Shown here: positions 39,787 through 49,919 of the stretch, piece after piece | Layout of the letters: every line of letters begins with the position of its first letter | Position numbering within the stretch: position 1 is the first letter of the stretch | NCBI RefSeq assembly: GCF_003013695.1 | Contig: NZ_CP027792.1 | Span: 1,074,501 to 1,138,500 of the forward strand | DNA: 64,000 bases | Origin: Pulveribacter suum | GTDB lineage: Bacteria > Pseudomonadota > Gammaproteobacteria > Burkholderiales > Burkholderiaceae_C | Direction of reading: 5' to 3' | The notes under the pieces: model-generated | Databases searched by the model: none | What the model saw: the letters and a program-made list of their open reading frames with translations, nothing else | Told to the model about the DNA's origin: nothing | Position numbers and translations under genes: made by a program

Positions 39787-41106
39787 ATGGAAATCGCCAT
39801 ACTTTTCGCCCTCATCGTGCTCAATGGCCTGTTTGCCATGTCCGAGCTGGCGCTGGTTTCCGCGCGCCGCGCGCGGCTGCAAAAACTGATCGATGAGGGC
39901 GACAGCGGCGCCATCGCCGCTGCCAAGCTGGGTGAAGACCCCACGCGCTTTTTGTCCACCATCCAGATCGGCATCACGTCCATTGGCGTGCTGAACGGCA
40001 TCGTGGGCGAGGCAGCGTTGGCCAAGCCCCTGGGCGACTGGCTGATGACGCGGGGACTGGAGGCGCAGACCGCCGGCTACATTGCCACCGGCCTGGTGGT
40101 GGTGGTCATCACGTATTTCTCCATCGTCGTGGGCGAGCTGGTGCCCAAGCGCCTGGGCCAGAGCTACCCCGAGTCGCTGGCCCGTCTGGTGGCCCGGCCC
40201 ATCAACTGGCTGGCCATTGCCACCAAGCCCTTCGTGCGGTTGCTGTCGGCCTCCACCCAGGGCCTGCTGCGCCTGCTGGGGGTCAAGGAGACGTCGGCCA
40301 CCGTCACCGAGGCCGAGATCCACGCCGTGCTGGCCGAGGGCACCAGCGCCGGCGTGATCGAAACCCACGAGCACATGATGGTGCGCAACGTGTTCCGCCT
40401 GGACGACCGGCAGATCGGCTCGCTGATGGTGCCGCGCGCGGACGTGGTTTTCCTGGACATCAGCGAGCCGTTCGAGGCCAACCTGGCGCACATCGAAGAA
40501 TCCGACCACGCACGCTTTCCCGTGGTGCGCGGCGGCATGGAGAACATCCTGGGCGTGCTCAACGCCCGCCAGTGGCTGTCGCGCGCCCTGCGCGACGAGA
40601 CGGCGCGTGAGCTGGTCAACGTGCCGCTGCAGACGGCGCTGTACGTGCCCGAGACCATCAACGGCATGGAGCTGCTGGACAACTTCCGCCTGTCGGACGT
40701 GCAGATGGCCTTTGTCATCGACGAGTACGGCGAGGTGCAGGGCATCGTCACGCTGCAGGACCTGATCGAGGCCATCACCGGCGAGTTCAGCACGCTGGAC
40801 CCGGAAGACGCCTGGGCCGTGCAGCGCGAGGACGGCAGCTGGCTGCTGGACGGCCACATCCCCGTGCCCGAGCTCAAGGACCGGCTGCAGCTGGCCAGCG
40901 TCCCGGAAGAAGAGCGTGGGCGCTACCACACGCTCAGTGGCATGGTCATGCTGCTGAGCGGCAAGCTGCCCAACGTGACCGACACGGTGCAGTGGGAAGA
41001 CTGGCAGTTCGAGGTGGTGGACATGGATGGCAAGACCATCGACAAGGTGCTGGCCACCCGCCTGTCCACGGTGCAGATCAGCACCGATCCGGCGGCAAAT
41101 ATCTAA
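39787..41106 (+). CDS. CNNM/CorC-type membrane protein (hemolysin family)
   Basis: A 439-residue protein with an N-terminal DUF21/CNNM membrane domain (four helices within about 1-150, including NGLFAMSELALVSARRARL and ISIVVGELVPKRL-like), two CBS domains (about 210-330) and a C-terminal CorC_HlyC domain (about 345-430). The family is linked to magnesium or other cation efflux; the hemolysin label is historical. It stands alone with its own promoter-like sequence and is followed by a repeat and the convergent CBS-protein gene. Confidence 0.9.
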   Translation: MEIAILFALIVLNGLFAMSELALVSARRARLQKLIDEGDSGAIAAAKLGEDPTRFLSTIQIGITSIGVLNGIVGEAALAKPLGDWLMTRGLEAQTAGYIATGLVVVVITYFSIVVGELVPKRLGQSYPESLARLVARPINWLAIATKPFVRLLSASTQGLLRLLGVKETSATVTEAEIHAVLAEGTSAGVIETHEHMMVRNVFRLDDRQIGSLMVPRADVVFLDISEPFEANLAHIEESDHARFPVVRGGMENILGVLNARQWLSRALRDETARELVNVPLQTALYVPETINGMELLDNFRLSDVQMAFVIDEYGEVQGIVTLQDLIEAITGEFSTLDPEDAWAVQREDGSWLLDGHIPVPELKDRLQLASVPEEERGRYHTLSGMVMLLSGKLPNVTDTVQWEDWQFEVVDMDGKTIDKVLATRLSTVQISTDPAANI

Positions 41107-41112
41107 GCCGAA

Positions 41113-41166
41113 TTGGCCTTCATCCCTTGTGGAGCAAGCGCTGGAAGCTATGCTTTTGATAGTGCG

Positions 41167-41168
<2 letters not shown>
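41113..41168 (-). repeat. Intergenic hairpin repeat, inverted copy
   Basis: Read on the minus strand: CACTATCAAAAGCATAGCTT, CCAGCGCTTG, then a GGCCAATTC end. It fills the gap between the convergent CorC-like and CBS-protein genes, reaching the CBS-protein stop codon. Confidence 0.75.
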
Positions 41169-43262
<2,094 letters not shown>

Positions 43263-43338
43263 GCCGGGCAGGCTGTCACGCAGCTGTCGCCTGGCTGCCC
43301 ATAATGGTTTTCTTCACTGAAAACCTGAGGAGACTGGC

Positions 43339-44370
43339 ATGAAGCGACGCGCTGTGTTTGCGCTGCTGGCCGGCGCCACCCTGGCGGCATGCGGCGGTGG
43401 GGGTGACGACCTGGAGCCGGACCAGAGCCGCCCGATCGTCATCGCCCACCGGGGCGCCAGCGGTTACCTGCCCGAGCACACGCTGGGCGGCTACGAGCTG
43501 GCCATGCGCCTGGGGGCGGACTACATCGAGCCCGACTTGCAGCTGACCCGCGACGGAGCACTGGTGGCCATGCACGACGAGACGCTGGAGCGCACCACCA
43601 ACGTGGCGGCGCTGTTCCCCCCGCGCAGCGGCGGCTACAAGGTGGCCGACTTCACGCTGGCGGAGATCAAGACCCTTGCCGTGAAGCCGACTGGCACCGG
43701 CAAGGCCAGCTACCCGGGCTTTGCCCCCGGCTCGGCAACCCCCTGGAGCGTGCCCACCTTCGATGAGGTGATCCGCCTGGCCCAGTCGTCGCGGTCTTTG
43801 GTGGGCCGCGAGGTGGGCATCTACCCGGAAGCCAAGCAGGCCGACCCGGCGATGGAAGATGCCATCCTGAAAGCCCTGGTGCAGGGCGGCTACAGCGCCC
43901 GCAGCAGGGTGTTCATCCAGTCCTTCAGCGACCAGACGCTACGGAGCATGCACGTCAAGGCGCAGGCCCAGGGCAATCCCCTGCCGCAGATCCTGCTGGG
44001 CGCCGCCGTCATGGGCGCGGACGGTGTGGCTCGCCTGGGCGTGATCGGCCAGGCAGCGCAGCCGGTGCTGCTGACCTTCAAGGACGTGGCTTCGTTCGCC
44101 CAAGGTGTGGGGGTGGTCATCAACGCCAGCGCCTATCCGATCACCAAGGCGTACATCGACCAGGCCCACGCCGTCGGCCTGAAGGTGCATGGCTGGACCT
44201 TCGCGCAGCCCGAAGCCGGCGCCGCTGCCGCGGAGTACCGGCGCTACCTGGAGCTGGGCATGGACGGCATGTTCTCCAACTACCCCGACCTGGCCGTCAA
44301 GGCGCGCGACCAGTACGTGCGCGAGCGGCAGGCCGACTGGGGTGCGCGCGGCCCGGCCCACCCTCATTGA
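43339..44370 (+). CDS. Glycerophosphodiester phosphodiesterase lipoprotein
   Basis: A 343-residue exported enzyme hydrolysing glycerophosphodiesters to glycerol 3-phosphate and an alcohol. The lipobox is LAAC (Cys18) followed by GGGGDD. The catalytic His-Arg pair is in IAHRGASGYLPEHT (His37). Metal-binding residues are in YIEPDLQLTRDG and the second His in AMHDETLERTTN. The C-terminal GLKVHGWTF and LELGMDGMFSNYPD are typical of GlpQ. A GGTTTTC/GAAAACC hairpin and a CATAAT element lie just upstream, with TGAGGAG as Shine-Dalgarno sequence. Confidence 0.92.
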   Translation: MKRRAVFALLAGATLAACGGGGDDLEPDQSRPIVIAHRGASGYLPEHTLGGYELAMRLGADYIEPDLQLTRDGALVAMHDETLERTTNVAALFPPRSGGYKVADFTLAEIKTLAVKPTGTGKASYPGFAPGSATPWSVPTFDEVIRLAQSSRSLVGREVGIYPEAKQADPAMEDAILKALVQGGYSARSRVFIQSFSDQTLRSMHVKAQAQGNPLPQILLGAAVMGADGVARLGVIGQAAQPVLLTFKDVASFAQGVGVVINASAYPITKAYIDQAHAVGLKVHGWTFAQPEAGAAAAEYRRYLELGMDGMFSNYPDLAVKARDQYVRERQADWGARGPAHPH

Positions 44371-44385
44371 GGCAAAAACTGCTGC

Positions 44386-44391
44386 TACAAT
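44386..44391 (+). promoter_or_regulatory. -10-like element of the tRNA-Ser gene
   Basis: TACAAT 19 bases upstream of the tRNA 5' end; the -35 region is not well defined. Confidence 0.45.
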
Positions 44392-44409
44392 CGCCGGCTT
44401 CGACACACA

Positions 44410-44500
<91 letters not shown>

Positions 44501-44538
44501 TGGCCTTTATAAATCAACAACTTAGCGTTGATTTTGGG

Positions 44539-44566
44539 AAAAGTCCCACATAAAAGCCCACAAAAG
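44539..44566. promoter_or_regulatory. Candidate integrase arm-type sites, left end
   Basis: AAAAGTCCCACA (44539-44550) and GCCCACAAAAG (44556-44566) both recur exactly at the right end (55534-55545 and 55528-55538). Repeated CCCACA cores near both attachment sites are expected for arm-type integrase binding. Confidence 0.5.
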
Positions 44567-44568
44567 AC

Positions 44569-44600
44569 AAGCCCCTCTGAGCGATCAGGGGGGCTTTTTC
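44569..44600. terminator. Terminator inside the left end of the satellite
   Basis: AAGCCCCTCT and AGGGGGGCTT form a stem followed by TTTTTCTTT on the plus strand. The minus strand has a shorter A/T flank. It would stop tRNA-Ser transcription entering the element and possibly end the head operon. Confidence 0.7.
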
Positions 44601-44667
44601 TTTGCCGTTGTGGGTCAGGAATTTCCCGTAAGGGCCAGGCGCAGGCCCCAAAACCCCCATAACTGGC

Positions 44668-44982
44668 CTATCCCTTCACCATCAGGATCAGCTCCTTGCG
44701 CTCGCTGCGCGGGTCTATGACGCTCTGCACGTTGTAGGTCTTGCCGCGATGCACCACGCGCACCTGGCTGTCCACGTCACCACGCCAGCGGATGCGAACG
44801 CGGGCCGTCACCTCGGACTGCGCTGCCTGCGCTGCGATGAACTCCCGGCCTGCCAGGGGTTCCACTGCCGCCCAGACGGTGGCCAAGGGTGTCCAACTTT
44901 GGACAGGCTGGCCCCAGCCGTCCGTGGTGCTGACGAACTTTTGCAGCTCGATCTGTTCGTGAAGTCGCCCGGCCTGCATCAC
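44668..44982 (-). CDS. Phage head closure / head-tail adaptor protein
   Basis: A 104-residue protein matching SPP1 gp16-like head closure proteins: MQAGRLHEQIELQKFVS start, GWGQPVQSWTPLATVWAAVEPLAGREFIAA, then RWRGDVDSQVRVVHRGKTYNV and a C-terminal ERKELILMVKG strand. It caps the connector after DNA filling and makes the docking face for a tail. It overlaps the gp6-like connector gene by four bases and is the last gene of the operon, where a full phage would continue into tail genes. Confidence 0.85.
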   Translation of the reverse strand: MMQAGRLHEQIELQKFVSTTDGWGQPVQSWTPLATVWAAVEPLAGREFIAAQAAQSEVTARVRIRWRGDVDSQVRVVHRGKTYNVQSVIDPRSERKELILMVKG

Positions 44983-45248
44983 ACCACCATTACCCGATAG
45001 GGGTTCAGCAGGCGGTCGAACAGGCGGTTCTCATGTAGCGGTCGGTCGCTCAGGGTCTCCCGGTTCTCGTACAAGCTGCCCACCAGCATGAGGCAGGCGG
45101 CATGCACGGGCGCGGCCGTGGGCAGTGTCTCGGTGCCCAGGTAGTCCAGCACGGCGGTTTCGGCTGCGGCCACCAGGTGCTGGATCAGCGCGTCCTCGGC
45201 GTTGTTGTCCACGCGCAAATGGGCTTTGGCGTCGTTCAGGTCGATCAT
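44979..45248 (-). CDS. Phage gp6-like head-tail connector
   Basis: An 89-residue protein beginning MIDLNDAKAHLRVDNNAEDALIQ, the hallmark of HK97 gp6-like connectors, with AAETAVLDYLG and a C-terminal NRLFDRLLNPYRVM motif. It extends the portal channel. The start 45248 is supported by GAAGGGAAAG upstream; an upstream frame adds ten residues. About 210 bp without a gene separate it from the large terminase. Confidence 0.88.
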   Translation of the reverse strand: MIDLNDAKAHLRVDNNAEDALIQHLVAAAETAVLDYLGTETLPTAAPVHAACLMLVGSLYENRETLSDRPLHENRLFDRLLNPYRVMVV

Positions 45249-45461
45249 GTCTTTCCCTTCGTTGTAGGTGCCTGCCACCGGCCCCCTGTCAACAGGCCGC
45301 GCAGGCGGTCAGATTGCGTTTTCCAGGCGCGGCTCTGACGGGCCGCCGACCACGCCCCAGGTTCAGGGCTGCCGGCTGTCGGGGTTTTGCTGAATCGCGG
45401 CACTCACCGACTTATCCGCGTCCGGGCTTATGCCTTGCGGCTCCCTCCCGGCCAGGGGTTG

Positions 45462-46970
45462 TTAGACGAACATGAAGCCCTCGCTGTCGTGCTGTAGGGC
45501 CTGCTCTGCCTTGCTTGCCGCACCCATGGCCATGGCCAGGGCCTGCAATCCGTCGATCCGCCCCGAAGAATGGGACTTGTCCAGTTTTCTGTTTCCGGCC
45601 GGGTCGCGCACGGTCGTTGCGTTCGCCGCGCACATGGTCAGGACGGGGTGCATGCCGTGGGCAATGCGCCCGTTCAGCAGCTCGGCTTCCAGCGCGTCCA
45701 GGGCGGGGGCCATGTCCTTGAAGCCCTGGCCATGCTCGATCAGCGGCAGGTCGGCGCCCAGGCGGTCCAGCTCACGGCGCAGCTCGTTGATCCGCCAGCG
45801 GTCGAAGGCGATAGCGCGCACGTCCAGGCCGTCCAGGATTTCGAGCATGTCGGCTGCGACGTGGGAATAGTCCACGGTGGCGCCGGGGGTGGTGCGTAAG
45901 AAGCCCTGCCGGTGCCACACGTCATAGGGGGCACGGTCACGGCGGGCGCGGTCGTGCAAGCCCTGCTCAGGCGTCCAGAAGTGGGGTTGGACGTGCCACA
46001 CGCCAGCGTCGTCCTGGCCGATCAGAACCAGGGCTGTCAGGTCAACGCGGCCGCTCAGGTCGAGGCCGGCGAACACCGGGCCGTCACACGAAAGCAAATC
46101 TGCTTTGGTGCTGCACGCCTTCCACACGTCCGGCGATATGAAGGGGGCGTCAGTGCTCACACGCTGGTTCAGCAGTAGATTTCGAGCGCTGTTTTCCATG
46201 CTCGGCATGCGCTGCGCCTGCGCCAGTTGCTCGCGCAGGTCGTCGGCACTACGAAAAAGCCGTAGGGCCGGGTTTGCTGCCTGCCAGGCCGATTCATCCA
46301 TCAGCTCGCAGCCGGCCGGCGCCTCGAACACGTGGCACACGATGCGCGGATCAGCGGATGCGCGGGCATCGTCAATCCAGGTCGAGAACAGGTCAGCGTC
46401 GGACGCGGCTGCCGTGGATATGGCGATCAGCAGGGGGGTTTCATGGGCGCCCTGGCTGGTGGTGATGGCGTCGATGAAGTCGCTCTGCGGGCCTCGCACC
46501 TGGCCGATTTCGTCCAGGATGGCCAGCACAGGCGATAGGCCGTGCGCCGTCTTGCCGTCAGCGGCCAGGGCGCGGAACTCCACGTTCATGGGTAGGCCGA
46601 TCAGCCTTTTCCCGCTCGGCACGATCCGCACCAGGGGCGCCAGGCGGGGGGACTGCTGCACCATCTTGCACGCCAGGTTGAACACCAGGGATGCCTGCTC
46701 CCGGCTCATTGCGCCGCTCACGATCTGGCTGTTTTGCTTGGCCTCGGGTCCGACCAGGTGGGCCAGCAGCAGGCCGGCGATCAGGCCGGATTTCCCATTC
46801 TTGCGGGCGATGCTCAGGACGGCGCGGCGCGTGCCGTGGGGGTTGTCGTACACCTGGCGGATGAAGTCCTTTTGGAACTCAGCCAGCACCAGGGGTTTGC
46901 CCACGTGCGCGCCCTCGGGAACGACACAAAAGCGTTCCATGAACTCGATCACGCGGGCGGCGCGGGTCAT
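45462..46970 (-). CDS. Terminase large subunit
   Basis: A 502-residue packaging motor, slightly shorter than many HK97-type TerL. Walker A is ARKNGKSG (55-62) and Walker B is LAILDEIG (D153-E154). The C-terminal RNase-H-like nuclease starts at FAGLDLSGRVDLTALV and continues to an AFDRWRINELR motif and a GRIDGLQALAMAMG end. It cuts the genome and drives it into the capsid. Gene order puts TerL after TerS but with a reversed small gene between. Confidence 0.93.
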   Translation of the reverse strand: MTRAARVIEFMERFCVVPEGAHVGKPLVLAEFQKDFIRQVYDNPHGTRRAVLSIARKNGKSGLIAGLLLAHLVGPEAKQNSQIVSGAMSREQASLVFNLACKMVQQSPRLAPLVRIVPSGKRLIGLPMNVEFRALAADGKTAHGLSPVLAILDEIGQVRGPQSDFIDAITTSQGAHETPLLIAISTAAASDADLFSTWIDDARASADPRIVCHVFEAPAGCELMDESAWQAANPALRLFRSADDLREQLAQAQRMPSMENSARNLLLNQRVSTDAPFISPDVWKACSTKADLLSCDGPVFAGLDLSGRVDLTALVLIGQDDAGVWHVQPHFWTPEQGLHDRARRDRAPYDVWHRQGFLRTTPGATVDYSHVAADMLEILDGLDVRAIAFDRWRINELRRELDRLGADLPLIEHGQGFKDMAPALDALEAELLNGRIAHGMHPVLTMCAANATTVRDPAGNRKLDKSHSSGRIDGLQALAMAMGAASKAEQALQHDSEGFMFV

Positions 46971-46989
46971 TGCGCCGCCTCGGGAATTA

Positions 46990-47022
46990 CCTTAAACTCT
47001 GTTTGTGCAACATAGTTTAAGG
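46990..47022. promoter_or_regulatory. Perfect 9-bp inverted repeat over the start region of the reversed small gene
   Basis: CCTTAAACT (46990-46998) and AGTTTAAGG (47014-47022) flank 15 bases. The right arm contains the AAGGA Shine-Dalgarno sequence of the gene at 47030. It could be a repressor operator or an RNA hairpin hiding the ribosome binding site. Confidence 0.6.
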
Positions 47023-47029
47023 AACTGAT

Positions 47030-47254
47030 ATGGACGAACAGGATTTGCTCAGGCGTGCTTTTGCGGCTCACTTTCGCGCTGCCGGCTCTGGCATTGGTCA
47101 ACCCTTGCAACCCTCGAAAGATTCCGACGTGCGCGTCGTTGATGGGAAAACTTACGTGGTGCTGCGCAACGTGGGCGGCATCCTGAAGGTCTATCGCGTG
47201 CGCAATGACGGGATGCTGAAGGGCCTGAAAAGGTGGCCTGCCGAACTGGAGTAG
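47030..47254 (+). CDS. Small protein encoded against the packaging operon, unknown
   Basis: A 74-residue protein (MDEQDLLRRAFAAHFRAAGS start; a YVVLRNVGGILKVYRVRND middle; a C-terminal KGLKRWPAELE). It is the only plus-strand gene in the satellite and sits between small and large terminase. It has its own Shine-Dalgarno sequence and inverted repeat. The beta-strand pattern and basic C-terminus suggest a small single-domain protein. I do not recognise a function. Its placement is that of a cargo (moron) gene expressed from the integrated state (inference). Confidence 0.7.
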   Translation: MDEQDLLRRAFAAHFRAAGSGIGQPLQPSKDSDVRVVDGKTYVVLRNVGGILKVYRVRNDGMLKGLKRWPAELE

Positions 47255-47262
47255 ACAGCAGC

Positions 47263-47673
47263 TCATACCGCCCTCAGCCGGGGGATCAGCTCGTCGCCAT
47301 CGTCCTGGCGTGCCTGGCGCTCTGCCGTTGACGCGCCCACCAGGTCAGCGGCGCGGCCTGCGGTGGCAGTCGTATGCACCGACAGGCTGCGGCTCAAGGC
47401 CAGGGCCAGGCGGGTCAGCTTTGCATGGTCATCGCTGCCCACGTCGGCCGTTTGCAACGCCAGTTGCACGCGGGCCATGTTGGCGGCGGTCACCAGGTCC
47501 GAATCTGTCCAGGTATCGCGCGCCCGGCTGGTCACGATGGCCTGCCAGAAGGGCCGGCACTCGCCCGGCAGGGTCACATAGGCGGGCGGCTCGATAGCGC
47601 CTTGTGCGGCGTTTTGGTGCGCCGTGGCGGCGTAGGCGGCGGTATTGGAGTTGGGGCGGCGGGCTTTGGTCAT
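47263..47673 (-). CDS. Terminase small subunit (by position and size)
   Basis: A 136-residue protein between HNH and large-terminase genes. PPAYVTLPGECRPFWQAIVTSRARDTWTDSDLVTAANMARVQLAL resembles P27-type small terminases (LP...W..I......L...D...L), given here only as a pattern. It would recognise the packaging site and load TerL. Its N-terminal 25 residues are Ala/Asn-rich and probably flexible. Confidence 0.75.
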   Translation of the reverse strand: MTKARRPNSNTAAYAATAHQNAAQGAIEPPAYVTLPGECRPFWQAIVTSRARDTWTDSDLVTAANMARVQLALQTADVGSDDHAKLTRLALALSRSLSVHTTATAGRAADLVGASTAERQARQDDGDELIPRLRAV

Positions 47674-47700
47674 AGTTGCCTATTTTTTAAGCAGTACCGG

Positions 47701-48126
47701 TTAAAGCTCGGGGGACAGGGCGGTCTGCGGCGCAAACTCTCCCGCGATTTCTGGCTCGCGCGGCTGCAACAGTCGGCACACCTTCGCCCACGGGTGGCTC
47801 GGGTCCAGCGGCAGGCCGTCGCTGTCGTGGCCCATGGAAACCTGCTTGCCGTGGTCGCGTGCGGTCTTGATGGAGTGGCACGAGTGGCACAGGGGTTGCA
47901 GGTTGTCCTGCTCGTTGTTGCCGGGGTTGCCGTCCCGGTGGTCCACGTCGGTGGCCTCGGTCAGCAGGCCACGCGCATGGCAATGCCTGCACAGGGGTTC
48001 CTCGGCCAGCACAGACGCGCGCAGGCGCTGCCAGGCGGCGCCCTGTAGGGGTAGGGTGCGGCGGGGGTCGCTGTCGCGTCCGGTGGCCTTGGAGCGCTTC
48101 GGCAGCGTCAGGATCGGGCGCTTCAT
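47701..48126 (-). CDS. HNH endonuclease (packaging-associated)
   Basis: A 141-residue nuclease. A CRHCHARG zinc pair is followed by the HNH core DVDHRDGNPGNNEQDNLQPLC and CHSCHSIKT. In HK97-type phages and in capsid-forming satellites an HNH protein next to the terminases is needed with TerL to cut cos-type ends. It overlaps the portal gene by four bases. Confidence 0.9.
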   Translation of the reverse strand: MKRPILTLPKRSKATGRDSDPRRTLPLQGAAWQRLRASVLAEEPLCRHCHARGLLTEATDVDHRDGNPGNNEQDNLQPLCHSCHSIKTARDHGKQVSMGHDSDGLPLDPSHPWAKVCRLLQPREPEIAGEFAPQTALSPEL

Positions 48127-49325
48127 GCTGCGGCCTCCTTGCTCGGGTAGGGCAGCGGTGCGGGGGTGGCCGTGTCCTGGCGCGGCTGGTTGTCGATCCC
48201 CTCGATCACCGGCAGGTTCTCCAGCTTGCGGGCCTCGCTCGGGAGCATCCAGCCGGCTGTAATGCCGCTGCTGTAGAACGCTGCCCGGTTGGCGCTGTCG
48301 CCTCTCAGGATGCCCTCCACCACATGCTCACAGAAGTAGGTCCGGCGTCCGGCCTCGGTCAGCAGTTGCTTGTGGATCGCCTGCTCGATGGCCACCAGGT
48401 GGCGGCGCAGGCTCAGGGTCACGAACTGGCGCGCCAGCTCCACGCTGTTGGAGTAGTTGCCGTGCCTCAGGTCTCCCACCATCGTGGGGGGCACGCGGAA
48501 CAATCTGCACACTTCCTCCACGCTGAACTGGCGCGCGGCAATCCACTGCGCATCCTCCAGGCTCATGGATATGGCTTGGTAGTCCACGCCTTCTTCAAGA
48601 ACCGCAGTGCGCCCGGCGTTGGCGCTGCCGGCGTGCTGGCTGGCCCAGCTATCGCGGATGGCCACGCGCTGCTCGGGCTTGAGCTTGCCGGGGAACTTCA
48701 GGATGCCCAGCAGCTTGGCGCCGTTGTTGAACGTGTTGCGTCCGTGGTCCTGCTCGCTCAGGGCCAGCTCGATCACGCCGCGCGCTGCGGTGATGGGCGA
48801 CACGCCCATGATCCCGTCGTCTGCCAGGCGGTGGCGCAGGTGCAGGACTTCATGGGCGAGTAGTCGCTGCAATGTCCCGGTGCCGTCGCTGTATTCGTAC
48901 ACCAGGCCGGCCGGGGTGCGGCGCACCTGCACGGTGTCCGGTGCGATGGGGTGCAGCTCCCGGACCTGGCCGTCCCAGCCGCGCACCACGCGGGCATAGC
49001 CGTTGCCCTTCAACAGAACGCAGGCCATCAGGTATTCCCGGCCTTCCAGGGCGGTCAGCTCGGGATTGAACTGGTCGTGAAGTACCCGGTACAGCGGATG
49101 GTCGGTGGCCCTTTCCCGGTCGCCATCCATGCGCCGATGCAATACCAGCGGCAGGCTGGCCACGGTCTCGGACACTGCTTGCACGCAGGCATACACAGCG
49201 CTCACGCCTTGCGCGGTGGCAGGCGTCACCACGGACGGGCCGGGCAGCTCGGGCCAGCCGTTCATGCCGGTGTTAGACCAGGTGCGGCGCTCCAGGCCGA
49301 TGGCCGACAGGATGCGGCGCATCAT
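48123..49325 (-). CDS. Phage portal protein (HK97 family)
   Basis: A 400-residue portal protein: VYACVQAVSETVASLPLVLHRR, the EGREYLMACVLLKGNGYARVVR wing region, HLRHRLADDGIMGVSPI, LLGILKFPGKL and EEVCRLFRVPPTMVGDL, followed by SVELARQFVTLSLRRHLVAIEQAI. Twelve copies form the vertex through which DNA enters. The start 49325 overlaps the protease stop (ATGATG/TGA). The C-terminus is Pro/Ala-rich. Confidence 0.94.
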   Translation of the reverse strand: MMRRILSAIGLERRTWSNTGMNGWPELPGPSVVTPATAQGVSAVYACVQAVSETVASLPLVLHRRMDGDRERATDHPLYRVLHDQFNPELTALEGREYLMACVLLKGNGYARVVRGWDGQVRELHPIAPDTVQVRRTPAGLVYEYSDGTGTLQRLLAHEVLHLRHRLADDGIMGVSPITAARGVIELALSEQDHGRNTFNNGAKLLGILKFPGKLKPEQRVAIRDSWASQHAGSANAGRTAVLEEGVDYQAISMSLEDAQWIAARQFSVEEVCRLFRVPPTMVGDLRHGNYSNSVELARQFVTLSLRRHLVAIEQAIHKQLLTEAGRRTYFCEHVVEGILRGDSANRAAFYSSGITAGWMLPSEARKLENLPVIEGIDNQPRQDTATPAPLPYPSKEAAA

Positions 49326-49909
49326 CGGCACAGCTCCAGCCACAGGAAGTTCACGCCGGGGCGCTGGCGGTACTCGCCCGTCATGATCGGGTCGCGCAGG
49401 AACGCATCCATGCCCAGCGAATCGGCGGCCTCCTTCATGCTGCGCAGGGCCACGGTGGTGTCCGCGTAGGCCGGGTCACTGGTCAGCGTCACTTCCACCA
49501 GGTCCACGGCCAGCAGCTCACGAACGAGGGTTGAGCCTCGGTACTCCCAGCGGTCGCCGCCTTCCTTCACGCGGAACCCGAAGGAACACCCGGCCACGTC
49601 GCCACGGTCCACCAGGATCGCCAGGTCGCGCCCGTGGGTGGTGTCGGGCAGGGCCAGCTCGAAGGCCAGGCCCTTGGCGTCCTCGCGCAGTTTGAGCGTG
49701 CCGCCTCGGGTGGTGCCCAGCAAGGCAGAACCGTCGTGGTGGTACAGCGCCCGGACGTTGGCGCCGCTCTCCAGGGTGTCCCGGAACGCGCCCTGGCGGA
49801 TCACCTCGGAGAACTGGCCTAGATTGGCCTCGCTGTTGAACACGGCGGCATGCCCGGACAGGGTGCGGCCATTGCTGGCCAGGCCGTGGGTGGAACGGAC
49901 TTCCAGCAT
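49322..49909 (-). CDS. HK97-family prohead protease
   Basis: A 195-residue serine protease maturing the capsid. It shows GHAAVFNSEANLGQFSEVIRQGAF, the likely catalytic His in LYHHDGSALLG and the Ser in GCSFGFRV, then REL..VDLVEVTLTSDPAYADT. The start 49909 has AAGGAG eight bases upstream; an in-frame extension to 49972 lies inside the capsid gene. Ten bases separate it from the capsid stop. Confidence 0.93.
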   Translation of the reverse strand: MLEVRSTHGLASNGRTLSGHAAVFNSEANLGQFSEVIRQGAFRDTLESGANVRALYHHDGSALLGTTRGGTLKLREDAKGLAFELALPDTTHGRDLAILVDRGDVAGCSFGFRVKEGGDRWEYRGSTLVRELLAVDLVEVTLTSDPAYADTTVALRSMKEAADSLGMDAFLRDPIMTGEYRQRPGVNFLWLELCR

Positions 49910-49919
49910 GGCCAGCTCC

